DNA from: Prevotella sp.
Lineage (GTDB): Bacteria > Bacteroidota > Bacteroidia > Bacteroidales > Bacteroidaceae
Assembly (NCBI GenBank): GCA_017941345.1
Contig: JAGAWQ010000006.1
Coordinates: 1 to 35,935, forward strand
Direction: 5' to 3'
Length of the DNA: 35,935 nt
Every line of letters starts with the position of its first letter. Position 1 is the stretch's first letter. Below the pieces are notes generated by a model. It worked only from the letters and a program-made list of their open reading frames with translations. It made no database searches and was not told where the DNA came from. A program made the translations under genes and the position numbers. Shown piece by piece: positions 14,230-21,888 of the stretch.

Positions 14230-15639
14230 ATGAAAACAAAACGATTTCTTTACACGCTTGCGGCATCGGTGATGCTGGCAGCAATGGGCGGGCTGGTGAC
14301 GGCCTGCACATCGAACGACGACAATCCTGTGTCGCCAAGTGACAACAACAACCCGTGGGAGGCTAACGACTTGTCGTTCGACCTCGGCACAGCCAAGATG
14401 GGCGTGAAGCTGGTGGAGGGCGGCGAGTGCGCGTTGCAGTTCGAGCGCGACGGCGAGACGAATACCGTCACAGGCACGCTCAGCGACTACTACATCGGCC
14501 CCGTGGAGGTGAGCAACAAGGTGTGGGCTGCCGTGATGGGACAGAAGCCCGAGGGGCAGACCAACGACGGCGACATGTATCCCGTGACGATGGTAAGCTA
14601 CAACGACATCGCAGGCCTGGGCGGTTTCCTGGAGAAGCTGAACGCGATGGTGAAAGACCAGTTGCCCGAGGGCAAGCAGTTCATGCTGCCCACCCCGCTG
14701 CAGTGGCAGTACGCTGCCCAGGGCGGCAAGAAAAGCAAGGGCTACACCTACAGCGGCTCTAACACCATCGGCGATGTGGCGTGGTATAAGGATAATTCCG
14801 ACGCTACGATTCATCCCATCGGCCAGAAGCAGGGCAACGAACTGGAGCTTCACGACATGAGCGGCAACGTGAGGGAGCTGACAAGTAGGTCGCTCAACGA
14901 CGGAAAAATCATCGTATTTGGCGGCGACTGGACAAGCGATGCGCAGTCGTGCAATGTCAAACTGAGCATCTTCGATGCCTCGGCAACGGCTTCTGAGAGC
15001 CTTGGCTTCCGCCTCGTGCTGGCAGACGTCCCGCAGCCCGAAGCCATAGACCTCGGACTGCCCAGCGGCACGAAGTGGGCCAACATGAACGTAGGAGCCT
15101 CGAAGCCCGAGGACTACGGGCTGTACTTCGCGTGGGGCGAGACCGTGGGATATAGCAGCGACACCGGCGACGGTCACAGGTTCGATTGGGAGAACTACAA
15201 ATGGTGCAACGGGTCGGGGAAGACACTGACGAAGTACTGCACCACAAGCGACTATGGCACGGTGGATAACAAAATGGTGCTCGACTTGGAGGACGACGCC
15301 GCCTACTTGAATTGGGGCAACAAGTGGCGCATGCCCACTATCACTGAGATACAGGAACTGCTCGACAACACCACCTCTGAGTGGACCACGCAGAACGGCG
15401 TGTATGGCCGCAAGTTCACGAGCAAGTCCAACGGTAACGCCGTTTTCCTGCCTGCCGCCGGCTACCGCTACGGCTCGCGCCTCCGCAACCAGTCGACGGA
15501 CGGCTACTACTGGTCGTCATCGCTCTCCGAGTCGGGCCAGGACTTCGCGCTTTACCTCAGCTTCGACTCGGGAAGCCAGGGCACGTACGGCGAAGACCGC
15601 TACTACGGGTACTCCGTCCGCCCCGTGCTCCGCAATTAG
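14230..15639 (+). CDS. FGE-sulfatase-like plus FISUMP/DUF1566-like surface lipoprotein
   Basis: The start at 14230 aligns with the other two leaders; an in-frame ATG lies 6 nt earlier. Cys26 is the lipobox cysteine. Residues about 45-265 are an FGE-sulfatase/SUMF1-like C-type-lectin fold (VEGGECALQFERDG, LPTPLQWQYAAQGG, GNELELHDMSGNV). The usual WEW after GNV is replaced by REL, so a formylglycine-generating activity is unlikely. Residues about 275-469 match the 'major paralogous domain' type (AIDLGLPSGTKWANMNVG, WRMPTITEIQELL) and end GYYWSSS to GYSVRPVLRN. Such C-termini are typical ligand-binding surfaces, and in some relatives are targets of diversity-generating retroelements. No reverse transcriptase lies in this window. 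Confidence 0.78.
   Translation: MKTKRFLYTLAASVMLAAMGGLVTACTSNDDNPVSPSDNNNPWEANDLSFDLGTAKMGVKLVEGGECALQFERDGETNTVTGTLSDYYIGPVEVSNKVWAAVMGQKPEGQTNDGDMYPVTMVSYNDIAGLGGFLEKLNAMVKDQLPEGKQFMLPTPLQWQYAAQGGKKSKGYTYSGSNTIGDVAWYKDNSDATIHPIGQKQGNELELHDMSGNVRELTSRSLNDGKIIVFGGDWTSDAQSCNVKLSIFDASATASESLGFRLVLADVPQPEAIDLGLPSGTKWANMNVGASKPEDYGLYFAWGETVGYSSDTGDGHRFDWENYKWCNGSGKTLTKYCTTSDYGTVDNKMVLDLEDDAAYLNWGNKWRMPTITEIQELLDNTTSEWTTQNGVYGRKFTSKSNGNAVFLPAAGYRYGSRLRNQSTDGYYWSSSLSESGQDFALYLSFDSGSQGTYGEDRYYGYSVRPVLRN
14251..14330 (+). repeat. 80-nt shared lipoprotein-leader module, copy 2
   Basis: It differs from copies 1 and 3 at one base (G for A, changing Met to Val). Identity with copy 3 continues into the next bases, GTCGCCAAGTGACAACAAC. 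Confidence 0.9.
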
Positions 15640-15680
15640 TCGCATCAACATCCATCAATAACATTCACCCCGACTGAGAT

Positions 15681-17309
15681 ATGAAGAAAAAGAAACTATT
15701 CTACACGCTTGCGGCATCGGTGATGCTGGCAGCAATGGGCGGGCTGATGACGGCCTGCACATCGAACGACGACAATCCTGTGTCGCCAAGTGACAACAAC
15801 AAGTGGGGAGCCGCGCAGTTGGAGTTCGACCTCGGCACGACCAAGATTGGCGCCAAATTTGTTGAGGGCGGCACATACTCGATGCAGTACGAGCGCGACG
15901 GCGAGACGAAGACCGTCACGGGCACGCTCAGCGACTACTACATCGCCCCCGTAGAACTGAGCAATCGCGTGTGGGCTGCCGTGATGGGCTCGAAGCCTGA
16001 GGGACAGACCAACGACGGCGACATGTACCCCGTGACGATGGTGAACTACTACGACATCGCAGGCCCTGGCGGATTCCTCGAAAAGCTGAACACGATGCTG
16101 AAAGACCAGTTGCCCGCAGGCAAGAAGTTCGCCCTGCCCACCGAGGCGCAGTGGCAGTATGCGGCCATGGGCGGCAAGCAGTCGAAAGGCTACAAGTACA
16201 GCGGCTCCAACACGCTCGACGACGTGGCATGGTATAAGGACAATGCCGGCGGCACTACGCACCCCATCGGCCAGAAGCAGGGCAACGAGCTGGAACTCCA
16301 TGACATGACGGGCAACGTCTGGGAGTGGATACGCGATCGCTTTGTATTTTTCGATGAGCTGCCTGCCTCACAGGGTACTGACTATGTCTGCCAAGCCGAA
16401 AGCCCCTACTGCGTGCATCGCGGCGGTTGCTATCTGTCACCCGAAGAATCACAGGCAATGTCCTTCCGCGACTGGTTGCCGATGAACTCCAGATACGATA
16501 ATATCGGTCTGCGCCTCGTGCTCACCGATGCCTTTGAGCAGGAAAACCTCGTAGAGCCTATACAGCCCGAGAAAGCCTTTCAGATGAGTGCTATGGGAGA
16601 GTACGGTTTGACGCTCGCCCTGACGCTGGTTGAAGTGAAGGGCGGCACGTACTCGATGCAGTACGAGCGTGACGGTGTAACGAAGACTGTCACAGGTACA
16701 CTCTCTGATTATTACATCGGACAGTACGAAGTAGATAACGACATGTGGTATGCCGTCATGGGCACCAAGCCCGAAGGCCAGACCAAGAGCGGCGGTTTCT
16801 ACCCCGTTAGCAACGTCAGCTATGAAGAGATAACCAAGCCTGGTGGCTTCCTTGATAAAGCAAATGCCCTACTTGCTGACCAACTGCCCAAGGGCATGAA
16901 GCTGATGCTGCCCACCGAGGCGCAGTGGCACTATGCCGCCATGGGCGGACAGAAGTCCAAGGGCTACACCTACGCTGGCTCGAACACGCTGGCCGACGTG
17001 GCTTGGTATGCTGACAACGCCGACGGCACCACCCACCCCGTTGCCTCGAAGCAGCCCAACGAACTCGGACTCTACGACATGAGCGGCAACGTGTGGGAGT
17101 ACAGCAGCGACTGGTATGCCGAGCTTGCCGATTTGCCAGCAGAGCAGGGTACCGACTACACAGGTCCCGCTACAGGCACATTGGTAGTGAATCAGGGAGG
17201 CGGATATAAATCTACAGCAAACAATCTTCCACTCATTCATCGCGACTGGATAAATCCTCAAGCATCGGACAATCTGCCAACTCGCGGTTTCCGCCTCGTG
17301 CTGAAATAA
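15681..17309 (+). CDS. Lipoprotein with two tandem FGE-sulfatase-like domains
   Basis: This 542-aa lipoprotein has the shared leader and lipobox Cys26. Two homologous SUMF1/FGE-sulfatase-type domains follow, at about 42-285 and 315-542. Each carries VEGGTYSMQYERDG (VKGGTYSMQYERDG in the second), LSDYYI, LPTEAQW, AAMGG and HDM/YDMxGNVWE followed by a terminal RLVL. The domains match each other and the first domain of the upstream gene, pointing to internal duplication. These are probably secreted binding or matrix proteins, not enzymes: no Cys pair of true formylglycine-generating enzymes is seen. The gene starts 41 nt after the upstream stop and closes a three-gene set. Confidence 0.8.
   Translation: MKKKKLFYTLAASVMLAAMGGLMTACTSNDDNPVSPSDNNKWGAAQLEFDLGTTKIGAKFVEGGTYSMQYERDGETKTVTGTLSDYYIAPVELSNRVWAAVMGSKPEGQTNDGDMYPVTMVNYYDIAGPGGFLEKLNTMLKDQLPAGKKFALPTEAQWQYAAMGGKQSKGYKYSGSNTLDDVAWYKDNAGGTTHPIGQKQGNELELHDMTGNVWEWIRDRFVFFDELPASQGTDYVCQAESPYCVHRGGCYLSPEESQAMSFRDWLPMNSRYDNIGLRLVLTDAFEQENLVEPIQPEKAFQMSAMGEYGLTLALTLVEVKGGTYSMQYERDGVTKTVTGTLSDYYIGQYEVDNDMWYAVMGTKPEGQTKSGGFYPVSNVSYEEITKPGGFLDKANALLADQLPKGMKLMLPTEAQWHYAAMGGQKSKGYTYAGSNTLADVAWYADNADGTTHPVASKQPNELGLYDMSGNVWEYSSDWYAELADLPAEQGTDYTGPATGTLVVNQGGGYKSTANNLPLIHRDWINPQASDNLPTRGFRLVLK
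15702..15781 (+). repeat. 80-nt shared lipoprotein-leader module, copy 3
   Basis: Identical over 80 nt to copy 1 at 13043-13122, although the preceding codons (KKKKL against KTKQF) and the downstream domains differ. Confidence 0.9.
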
Positions 17310-17321
17310 GAGTCTTCATCC

Positions 17322-17359
17322 CACGGGGTGGTTCTACATAATAGCGAATCCACTCCGTG
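17322..17359 (+). terminator. Hairpin after the lipoprotein cluster
   Basis: CACGGGGTGG (17322-17331) pairs with CCACTCCGTG (17350-17359) with one G-T pair and an 18-nt loop. The T-run comes 17 nt later, so the hairpin may stabilise a 3' end more than terminate. Confidence 0.4.
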
Positions 17360-17399
17360 TAAAACAGGTCATTGATCTTTTTTTCACGTGGGTCAGGGG

Positions 17400-17660
17400 A
17401 CTCTTTGACTCACTCAAATAATTGCCGAGACTGCCAAATAAATAGTGGTTTTTTATTAGTATAGAAGAGATTTCACCATCATTTACTTGCAATTATGATA
17501 CAAATTTCGTATCCCTAAAATCCGCAACTAATAGTGATGCTGACTAATTTTGCAGTTTGCTTCTCCATCTGACGACAGTCTTGCCAGTACCGACGTGATT
17601 ATGCATGGGTCATGCCCAGTTTCCCCTTACCCCGTCAGGCATTACAGGGGCTTATTTCTT
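17400..17660 (-). ncRNA. Candidate leftward non-coding RNA
   Basis: A near-ideal minus-strand promoter (17697-17667) points leftward into about 350 nt without a plausible gene, ending at the 3' side of the lipoprotein cluster. The first 100 nt of the predicted transcript can fold: CCCC...GACGGGG, then GGGCATGACCCATGC with a GCATG/CATGC stem. A rightward TAATTTTG (17545-17552) also occurs. The 3' end is not evident. This RNA is inferred from promoter quality and fold potential. Confidence 0.4.
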
Positions 17661-17666
17661 TGCCTG

Positions 17667-17697
17667 CAAAGATAGGAATTAATTTCAAAACGGCAAA
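17667..17697 (-). promoter_or_regulatory. Strong leftward promoter without an ORF
   Basis: On the minus strand TTTG (17697-17694), 19 nt, TATCTTTG (17674-17667). Both boxes match the Bacteroidota consensus exactly. Confidence 0.65.
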
Positions 17698-17702
17698 GAA
17701 AA

Positions 17703-17766
17703 TCTACCGTATTTCTTTGTCCACCCCTGCATTTTCTGCCCGATATATTTGCATATCTCTGAAATC
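17703..17766 (+). repeat. 64-nt dispersed repeat, copy 2
   Basis: One mismatch against 1502-1565, same orientation, 110 nt upstream of recF. Confidence 0.85.
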
Positions 17767-17862
17767 TCTTGCCCCTTGCTCCTTGCCCCTGATGTTTCGC
17801 TTGCGAAACTTAAATAAATAAGAAAAAACGGGGTTTTATTCTCGTTTGTCTCACTTATTTTG

Positions 17863-17870
17863 TAATTTTG
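17863..17870 (+). promoter_or_regulatory. -7 box of recF that decides its start
   Basis: TAATTTTG lies 8 nt before the ATG at 17879. The longer frame from 17846 would begin upstream of the transcript, so 17879 is preferred. The nearest TTTG (17845) is only 14 nt upstream, shorter than usual. Confidence 0.5.
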
Positions 17871-17878
17871 CAGTCGCA

Positions 17879-18967
17879 ATGATACTCAGGAAGCTATCGA
17901 TACTCAATTATAAGAATATTGCTGAGGCTACGCTGGAGCTGTCGCCCAAGATGAACTGCTTCATTGGCAGGAACGGGATGGGTAAGACCAATGTGCTGGA
18001 TGCGATATATTATTTGTCGTTCTGTCGGTCGGCAGGCAATCCCATTGACTCGCAGGTCATCCGACATGAGGAGCCATTCTTTATGCTGGAGGGAAACTAT
18101 GATGAGGACCTTTGTATATCGGTAGCCATGAAGCGTGGCACGAAGAAGCACTTCAAGCGGAACAAGAAGGAGTATAAGCGGCTGTCGGAGCATATCGGAC
18201 TGATTCCGCTGGTGGTTGTGGCTCCATCAGACACGCTGCTGATAGAAGGAACCAGCGAGGAGCGCAGGAAGCTGATGGATATGGTCATCTCGCAATATGA
18301 CCGTTCGTATATTGACGCTCTGGCACGCTATAACAATGCCCACCAACAGCGCAACACGCTGCTGAAAATGGAAGACGAGGAACCCGACCCGCTGCTGATG
18401 CAACTCTGGGAGGAACAGATGGCAGAATCGGGTGAGGAGCTCTATCAGAAGCGGAAGGCTTTTGTGGACGAACTGGAGCCTATTTTCCAGGACTATTACC
18501 AGCGCATATCAGGTGGACAGGAGCGGGTAGGGCTGAGCTATGTCTCTCATTGTCAGCGCGGTCCGCTGCTGGAGGTGATACAGCGCGACAGGATGAAAGA
18601 CCGTGCGGTGGGCTATTCGCTGCATGGTGTGCATCGCGACGACCTGGAGTTTACGTTGGATGGACATCCCATGCGTCGCGAGGGTTCGCAGGGACAGAAC
18701 AAGACCTACGTGATAGCCCTGAAATTGGCGCAGTTTGACTTTCTGAAACGCACGGCATCGCAGACTACACCCCTGTTGTTGCTCGATGATATCTTTGACA
18801 AGCTGGATGCAGAACGCGTGGAGCAGATTGTCAGGCTGGTGTCGAGCGACAGTTTCGGACAGATATTTATTACCGATACCAATCGCGACCACCTGGACCA
18901 GATTCTGCGCAGCTCAGCATTGGACTACAGGATTTTCCACGTAGAAAACGGAAAGATTAATGTTTAA
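17879..18967 (+). CDS. recF: RecF, DNA repair and replication protein
   Basis: This 362-aa SMC-like ATPase has Walker A GRNGMGKT (30-37), an ABC-type signature region SQGQNKTYVIALK (about 270) and Walker B LLLLDDIFDKLD (about 310). RecF helps load RecA on gapped DNA in the RecFOR pathway. The start at 17879 gives the canonical MILRKLSILNYKN N-terminus, while the longer frame adds 11 residues unlike the family. The last 8 nt overlap the DUF721 gene, the usual recF-DUF721 pair in Bacteroidales. Confidence 0.95.
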   Translation: MILRKLSILNYKNIAEATLELSPKMNCFIGRNGMGKTNVLDAIYYLSFCRSAGNPIDSQVIRHEEPFFMLEGNYDEDLCISVAMKRGTKKHFKRNKKEYKRLSEHIGLIPLVVVAPSDTLLIEGTSEERRKLMDMVISQYDRSYIDALARYNNAHQQRNTLLKMEDEEPDPLLMQLWEEQMAESGEELYQKRKAFVDELEPIFQDYYQRISGGQERVGLSYVSHCQRGPLLEVIQRDRMKDRAVGYSLHGVHRDDLEFTLDGHPMRREGSQGQNKTYVIALKLAQFDFLKRTASQTTPLLLLDDIFDKLDAERVEQIVRLVSSDSFGQIFITDTNRDHLDQILRSSALDYRIFHVENGKINV

Positions 18968-19250
18968 GAGGGACGTACAACAGATTAAGGAGCTGATTAT
19001 GCAGGCGATGCGTGAACAGGGACTGGAAACTCCGCTGAAGCAGAAGCGGCTGGTGGAGGCTTGGCCAGAGGTGGCGGGTCCGCTGATTATGCGCTATACG
19101 CTGAACACCTATATTTACAACCAGACGTTGTATGTCCGACTGTCGAACCCGGCATTGAGGGCTGACCTGTCGATGCGTCGCCAGGAGTTCATGCAGAAGC
19201 TGAATGCTGTCGTTGGCGAACAGGTGATTACTGATGTGCGTTTTGGCTGA
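18960..19250 (+). CDS. DUF721 (DciA-like) protein
   Basis: This 96-aa protein carries the DUF721 core: LVEAWPEVAGPLI, then YVRLSNPALRADLSMRRQEFMQKLN. DUF721 proteins include DciA, which helps load the replicative helicase in bacteria without DnaC-type loaders. In Bacteroidota the gene typically follows recF, as here with an 8-nt overlap, so it is probably co-translated. Its 3' end overlaps the convergent cyclo-ligase gene by 23 nt. Confidence 0.88.
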   Translation: MFKRDVQQIKELIMQAMREQGLETPLKQKRLVEAWPEVAGPLIMRYTLNTYIYNQTLYVRLSNPALRADLSMRRQEFMQKLNAVVGEQVITDVRFG

Positions 19251-19767
19251 TGACGCAGTCCATCATGATGTCATGGGCGTCAGCTGGCACGTCATCAACC
19301 AACTGCCAAGGGAAACACAATCCGATTTTATAAGCACCAGGAATCAGGGGCAGGAACCGGTCGTAATACCCTTTGCCTCGTCCTAACCGATGACCTTCAG
19401 CATCGAAGGCCACGCCAGGAACGACGGCTACGTCGATAGCGTCATAATCAGTAAAATGAGGTCCGGTTGGTTCCATGATGCCAAAGGCTCCAGACTGCAA
19501 GCTGTCAGCACCGGTATAGAGGCGCAGCTCCATGTCGGTATCGCTGACGACACGCGGCAACAGGATGGTCTTGCCTTGGGCGACGAGCCGGTCGAACAAG
19601 GGATTAATCTGTACCTCGTCGGGCAGGGCGCTATATAATAATAAGGTACGTGCGCCAGCAAAGTGGATGTTCGACTGAAGGGCAGCTATCAGAGCAGATG
19701 ATTCGGCTGCGGAGTATTCTTGTTTCCGCAGTCGAATCAGCTGTCGTAAAGCCTTCTTGCTCGTCAT
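19228..19767 (-). CDS. 5-formyltetrahydrofolate cyclo-ligase (MTHFS)
   Basis: This 179-aa enzyme has the family motif GHRLGRGKGYYDRF (125-138) and the N-terminal KKALRQLIRLRK segment. It converts 5-formyl-THF to 5,10-methenyl-THF with ATP in cytosolic one-carbon metabolism. The start codon overlaps the stop of the S41 protease gene by 4 nt (ATGA), placing it last in a four-gene leftward operon. The 3' end runs 23 nt into the convergent DUF721 gene. Confidence 0.93.
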   Translation of the reverse strand: MTSKKALRQLIRLRKQEYSAAESSALIAALQSNIHFAGARTLLLYSALPDEVQINPLFDRLVAQGKTILLPRVVSDTDMELRLYTGADSLQSGAFGIMEPTGPHFTDYDAIDVAVVPGVAFDAEGHRLGRGKGYYDRFLPLIPGAYKIGLCFPWQLVDDVPADAHDIMMDCVISQNAHQ

Positions 19768-21422
19768 GCTGCCTTGCTTTGTGGCTTCTCTTCTTTCTTC
19801 TCAGGGGCCTGTGGGAAGGCCTTGCCCTCGCGGAACACCTTGATGGTCTCCAGGATGGCAGGGTCGTCGCTATTGAGATACTCCATCCACGCCTGTTCGC
19901 TGAGCATGTTGTAGATGATGCGGCTGTAGAGGTAACGCTCCAGCAACTTGTGCGAGCGTTGTATCATAAGGTTGCGGCGCTTCAGCCCGTTCTTGTCGGC
20001 AAAGGTGGCAAAGCGGTCTACAATGTTCTGCGACTTCAGGTAGGCAGCCATTTGGTCGGCAGTCTGATACTGGCTCAGCTTCTGACGGTTCTCGTCCGTA
20101 TAAGTGAAACAGTACTGGATGATGAGTCCGCTCATCGACGCTTGTTTGTAATATGACGTCACGTCGGTAGTATCCTCGGCAATAAAAATGTCGGGGGTGA
20201 TGCCGCCACCGCTGTAGACAGGACGTCCGTTGTTGGTGTGGAACTCAGGCCCTTCGTGCTTGATGCTGTCCTGCGAGAAGAACTCACCATGCTGATAGCG
20301 TGTCAGCAGGTCTTCTTCATAATCCTTGTTGTCGCCAGCCGTATAGGGCTTCTGGATGCAACGTCCCGAGGGTGAATAGTAGCGGGCAATGGTCAGGCGA
20401 ATCATCGACTGGTCGTTGAAGGCAATGGGTTGCTGAACCAGTCCCTTGCCAAACGAGCGACGTCCGATGATGGTGCCTCGGTCGTTGTCCTGAATGGCAC
20501 CAGCCAGAATCTCTGAGGCTGACGCAGAGCCTTCGTCTATGAGCACAACCAGCGGTATCTGCTGATAGGAACCACGTCCGTCGCTGCGATATTCCTGACG
20601 CGGCGACTTGCGTCCTTGCGTATAAACGATGAGCTTGTTCTTAGGCAGGAACTCGTTGGCTATCTGGACTGCCGACTGCAGGTAGCCACCGGTATTGCCG
20701 CGCAGGTCGATGGTCAGGTTCTTGAAACGCTCCTGCGACAGGCGAGCCAGGGCGATGAGCAGTTCGGGGTAGGTGTTCTCGCCAAAGTTCTTGATGCGGA
20801 TATATCCCGAGTTGTCGTCCAGCATATAGACCGCCGTGACACTCTTGGTAGGTATCTCGCCACGTGTCACGACGATGTCGCGAATCTTCTTCTCGCCAAA
20901 GCGCATGATGCCCAGCTTCACCTTCGTGTCCTTAGGACCCTTGAGGCGGTGCATGGCCTCCTCGTTGGTCAGCGTCTTACCCGTAAAAGGCTTGTCGTCG
21001 ACCTTCACAATCTTGTCGCCGGCAATGACACCAGCCCGCTCGGCAGGACCATTGCCAATGACCTGCTGCACATGGAGCGTGTCGTGACGGATATTGAACT
21101 CGATGCCAACACCTGAGAACGAGCCACGCAAATCGTCGTTAGCCATCTGCACATCCTTGGCGGGAATATAGACGGAGTGGGGGTCCAGCTCCGACAGAAT
21201 CTGAGGCATGGCCTTCTCTACCAAATCGTTCACGTTGACCGTGTCAACATACTGGTCGTCAATGATATGCAGCAGATTGTTCAACTTATTGCTGCTCGAA
21301 TTGATGATGCTCAGACGGTTGCCTGAGAAATGGTTGGCATAGAAGGTGCCGATAAAGATACCCATCACCACGCACAAAGCCATGATGAGTGGCATGAAAC
21401 GACTATTTTTTCTTTGATTCAT
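19764..21422 (-). CDS. S41-family C-terminal processing protease (CtpA/Prc type)
   Basis: This 552-aa protein has an N-terminal membrane anchor (about 9-30), a PDZ domain (about 95-185, GVGIEFN then NGPAERAGVIAGDKI) and the S41 core. The core shows LTIDLRGNTGGYL, the serine motif DEGSASASEILAGA (about 292-305) and the catalytic lysine in RRSFGKGLVQ (about 320). A helical C-terminal domain follows. The protein is exported and degrades or trims periplasmic proteins. It lies 40 nt downstream of the dCMP deaminase and overlaps the cyclo-ligase by 4 nt. Confidence 0.93.
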   Translation of the reverse strand: MNQRKNSRFMPLIMALCVVMGIFIGTFYANHFSGNRLSIINSSSNKLNNLLHIIDDQYVDTVNVNDLVEKAMPQILSELDPHSVYIPAKDVQMANDDLRGSFSGVGIEFNIRHDTLHVQQVIGNGPAERAGVIAGDKIVKVDDKPFTGKTLTNEEAMHRLKGPKDTKVKLGIMRFGEKKIRDIVVTRGEIPTKSVTAVYMLDDNSGYIRIKNFGENTYPELLIALARLSQERFKNLTIDLRGNTGGYLQSAVQIANEFLPKNKLIVYTQGRKSPRQEYRSDGRGSYQQIPLVVLIDEGSASASEILAGAIQDNDRGTIIGRRSFGKGLVQQPIAFNDQSMIRLTIARYYSPSGRCIQKPYTAGDNKDYEEDLLTRYQHGEFFSQDSIKHEGPEFHTNNGRPVYSGGGITPDIFIAEDTTDVTSYYKQASMSGLIIQYCFTYTDENRQKLSQYQTADQMAAYLKSQNIVDRFATFADKNGLKRRNLMIQRSHKLLERYLYSRIIYNMLSEQAWMEYLNSDDPAILETIKVFREGKAFPQAPEKKEEKPQSKAA

Positions 21423-21462
21423 GATTGCTTTATTTCATTTTTACCATTATTCCGAAGTATCG

Positions 21463-21888
21463 TTAATCGCCCAGGTAGACCACCTCTATTCCTGCGCGCT
21501 CCAGCAGTTCGATGCCATCCGTCAGGCGGTATTTCTCGCCATAGACCACGCGGCGGATGCCCGACTGGATGATGAGTTTGGCACACTCAATACAGGGTGA
21601 GGCCGTGATGTAGATGGTCGCTCCGTCGGAGTTGTTGTTCGAACGGGCCAGCTTGGTGATGGCGTTGGCTTCAGCATGCAGCACGTAGGGTTTCGTCACG
21701 TTGTTGTCGTCTTCACACACGTTCTCGAAACCGCTTGGCGTGCCATTATAGCCGTCGCTGATAATCATGCCATCCTTCACCACCAAGGCACCAACCTGAC
21801 GGCGCTGGCAGTAGGAATTCTCTGCCCAGATGCGGGCCATGCGCAGATAGCGCAAGTCCAGATTATGTTGTTTTGCGTTTGATACCAT
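21463..21888 (-). CDS. Deoxycytidylate (dCMP) deaminase
   Basis: This 141-aa cytidine-deaminase-fold enzyme has zinc motif HAEANA (His71, Glu73 as the proton shuttle) and PCIECAK (Cys99, Cys102). It deaminates dCMP to dUMP for thymidylate synthesis. The N-terminal DLRYLRMARIWAENSYCQRRQVG is characteristic of the family. Its start overlaps the end of the peptidase gene by 26 nt, so translation is coupled. Confidence 0.93.
   Translation of the reverse strand: MVSNAKQHNLDLRYLRMARIWAENSYCQRRQVGALVVKDGMIISDGYNGTPSGFENVCEDDNNVTKPYVLHAEANAITKLARSNNNSDGATIYITASPCIECAKLIIQSGIRRVVYGEKYRLTDGIELLERAGIEVVYLGD

Noticed and set aside
14080-15177. 365-aa minus-strand ORF across the lipoprotein genes
   Set aside because: High GC content leaves antisense frames open. 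The plus-strand proteins have clear domains and leaders.
13022-17309. A diversity-generating retroelement within the window
   Set aside because: No reverse transcriptase, accessory gene or template repeat is present; only a target-like C-terminus is seen.
20616-21116. Long plus-strand ORFs opposite the S41 protease, dcp (22892-23977) and SusD (34220-35455)
   Set aside because: They are antisense shadows of strongly conserved proteins, with no motifs, promoters or plausible starts of their own.
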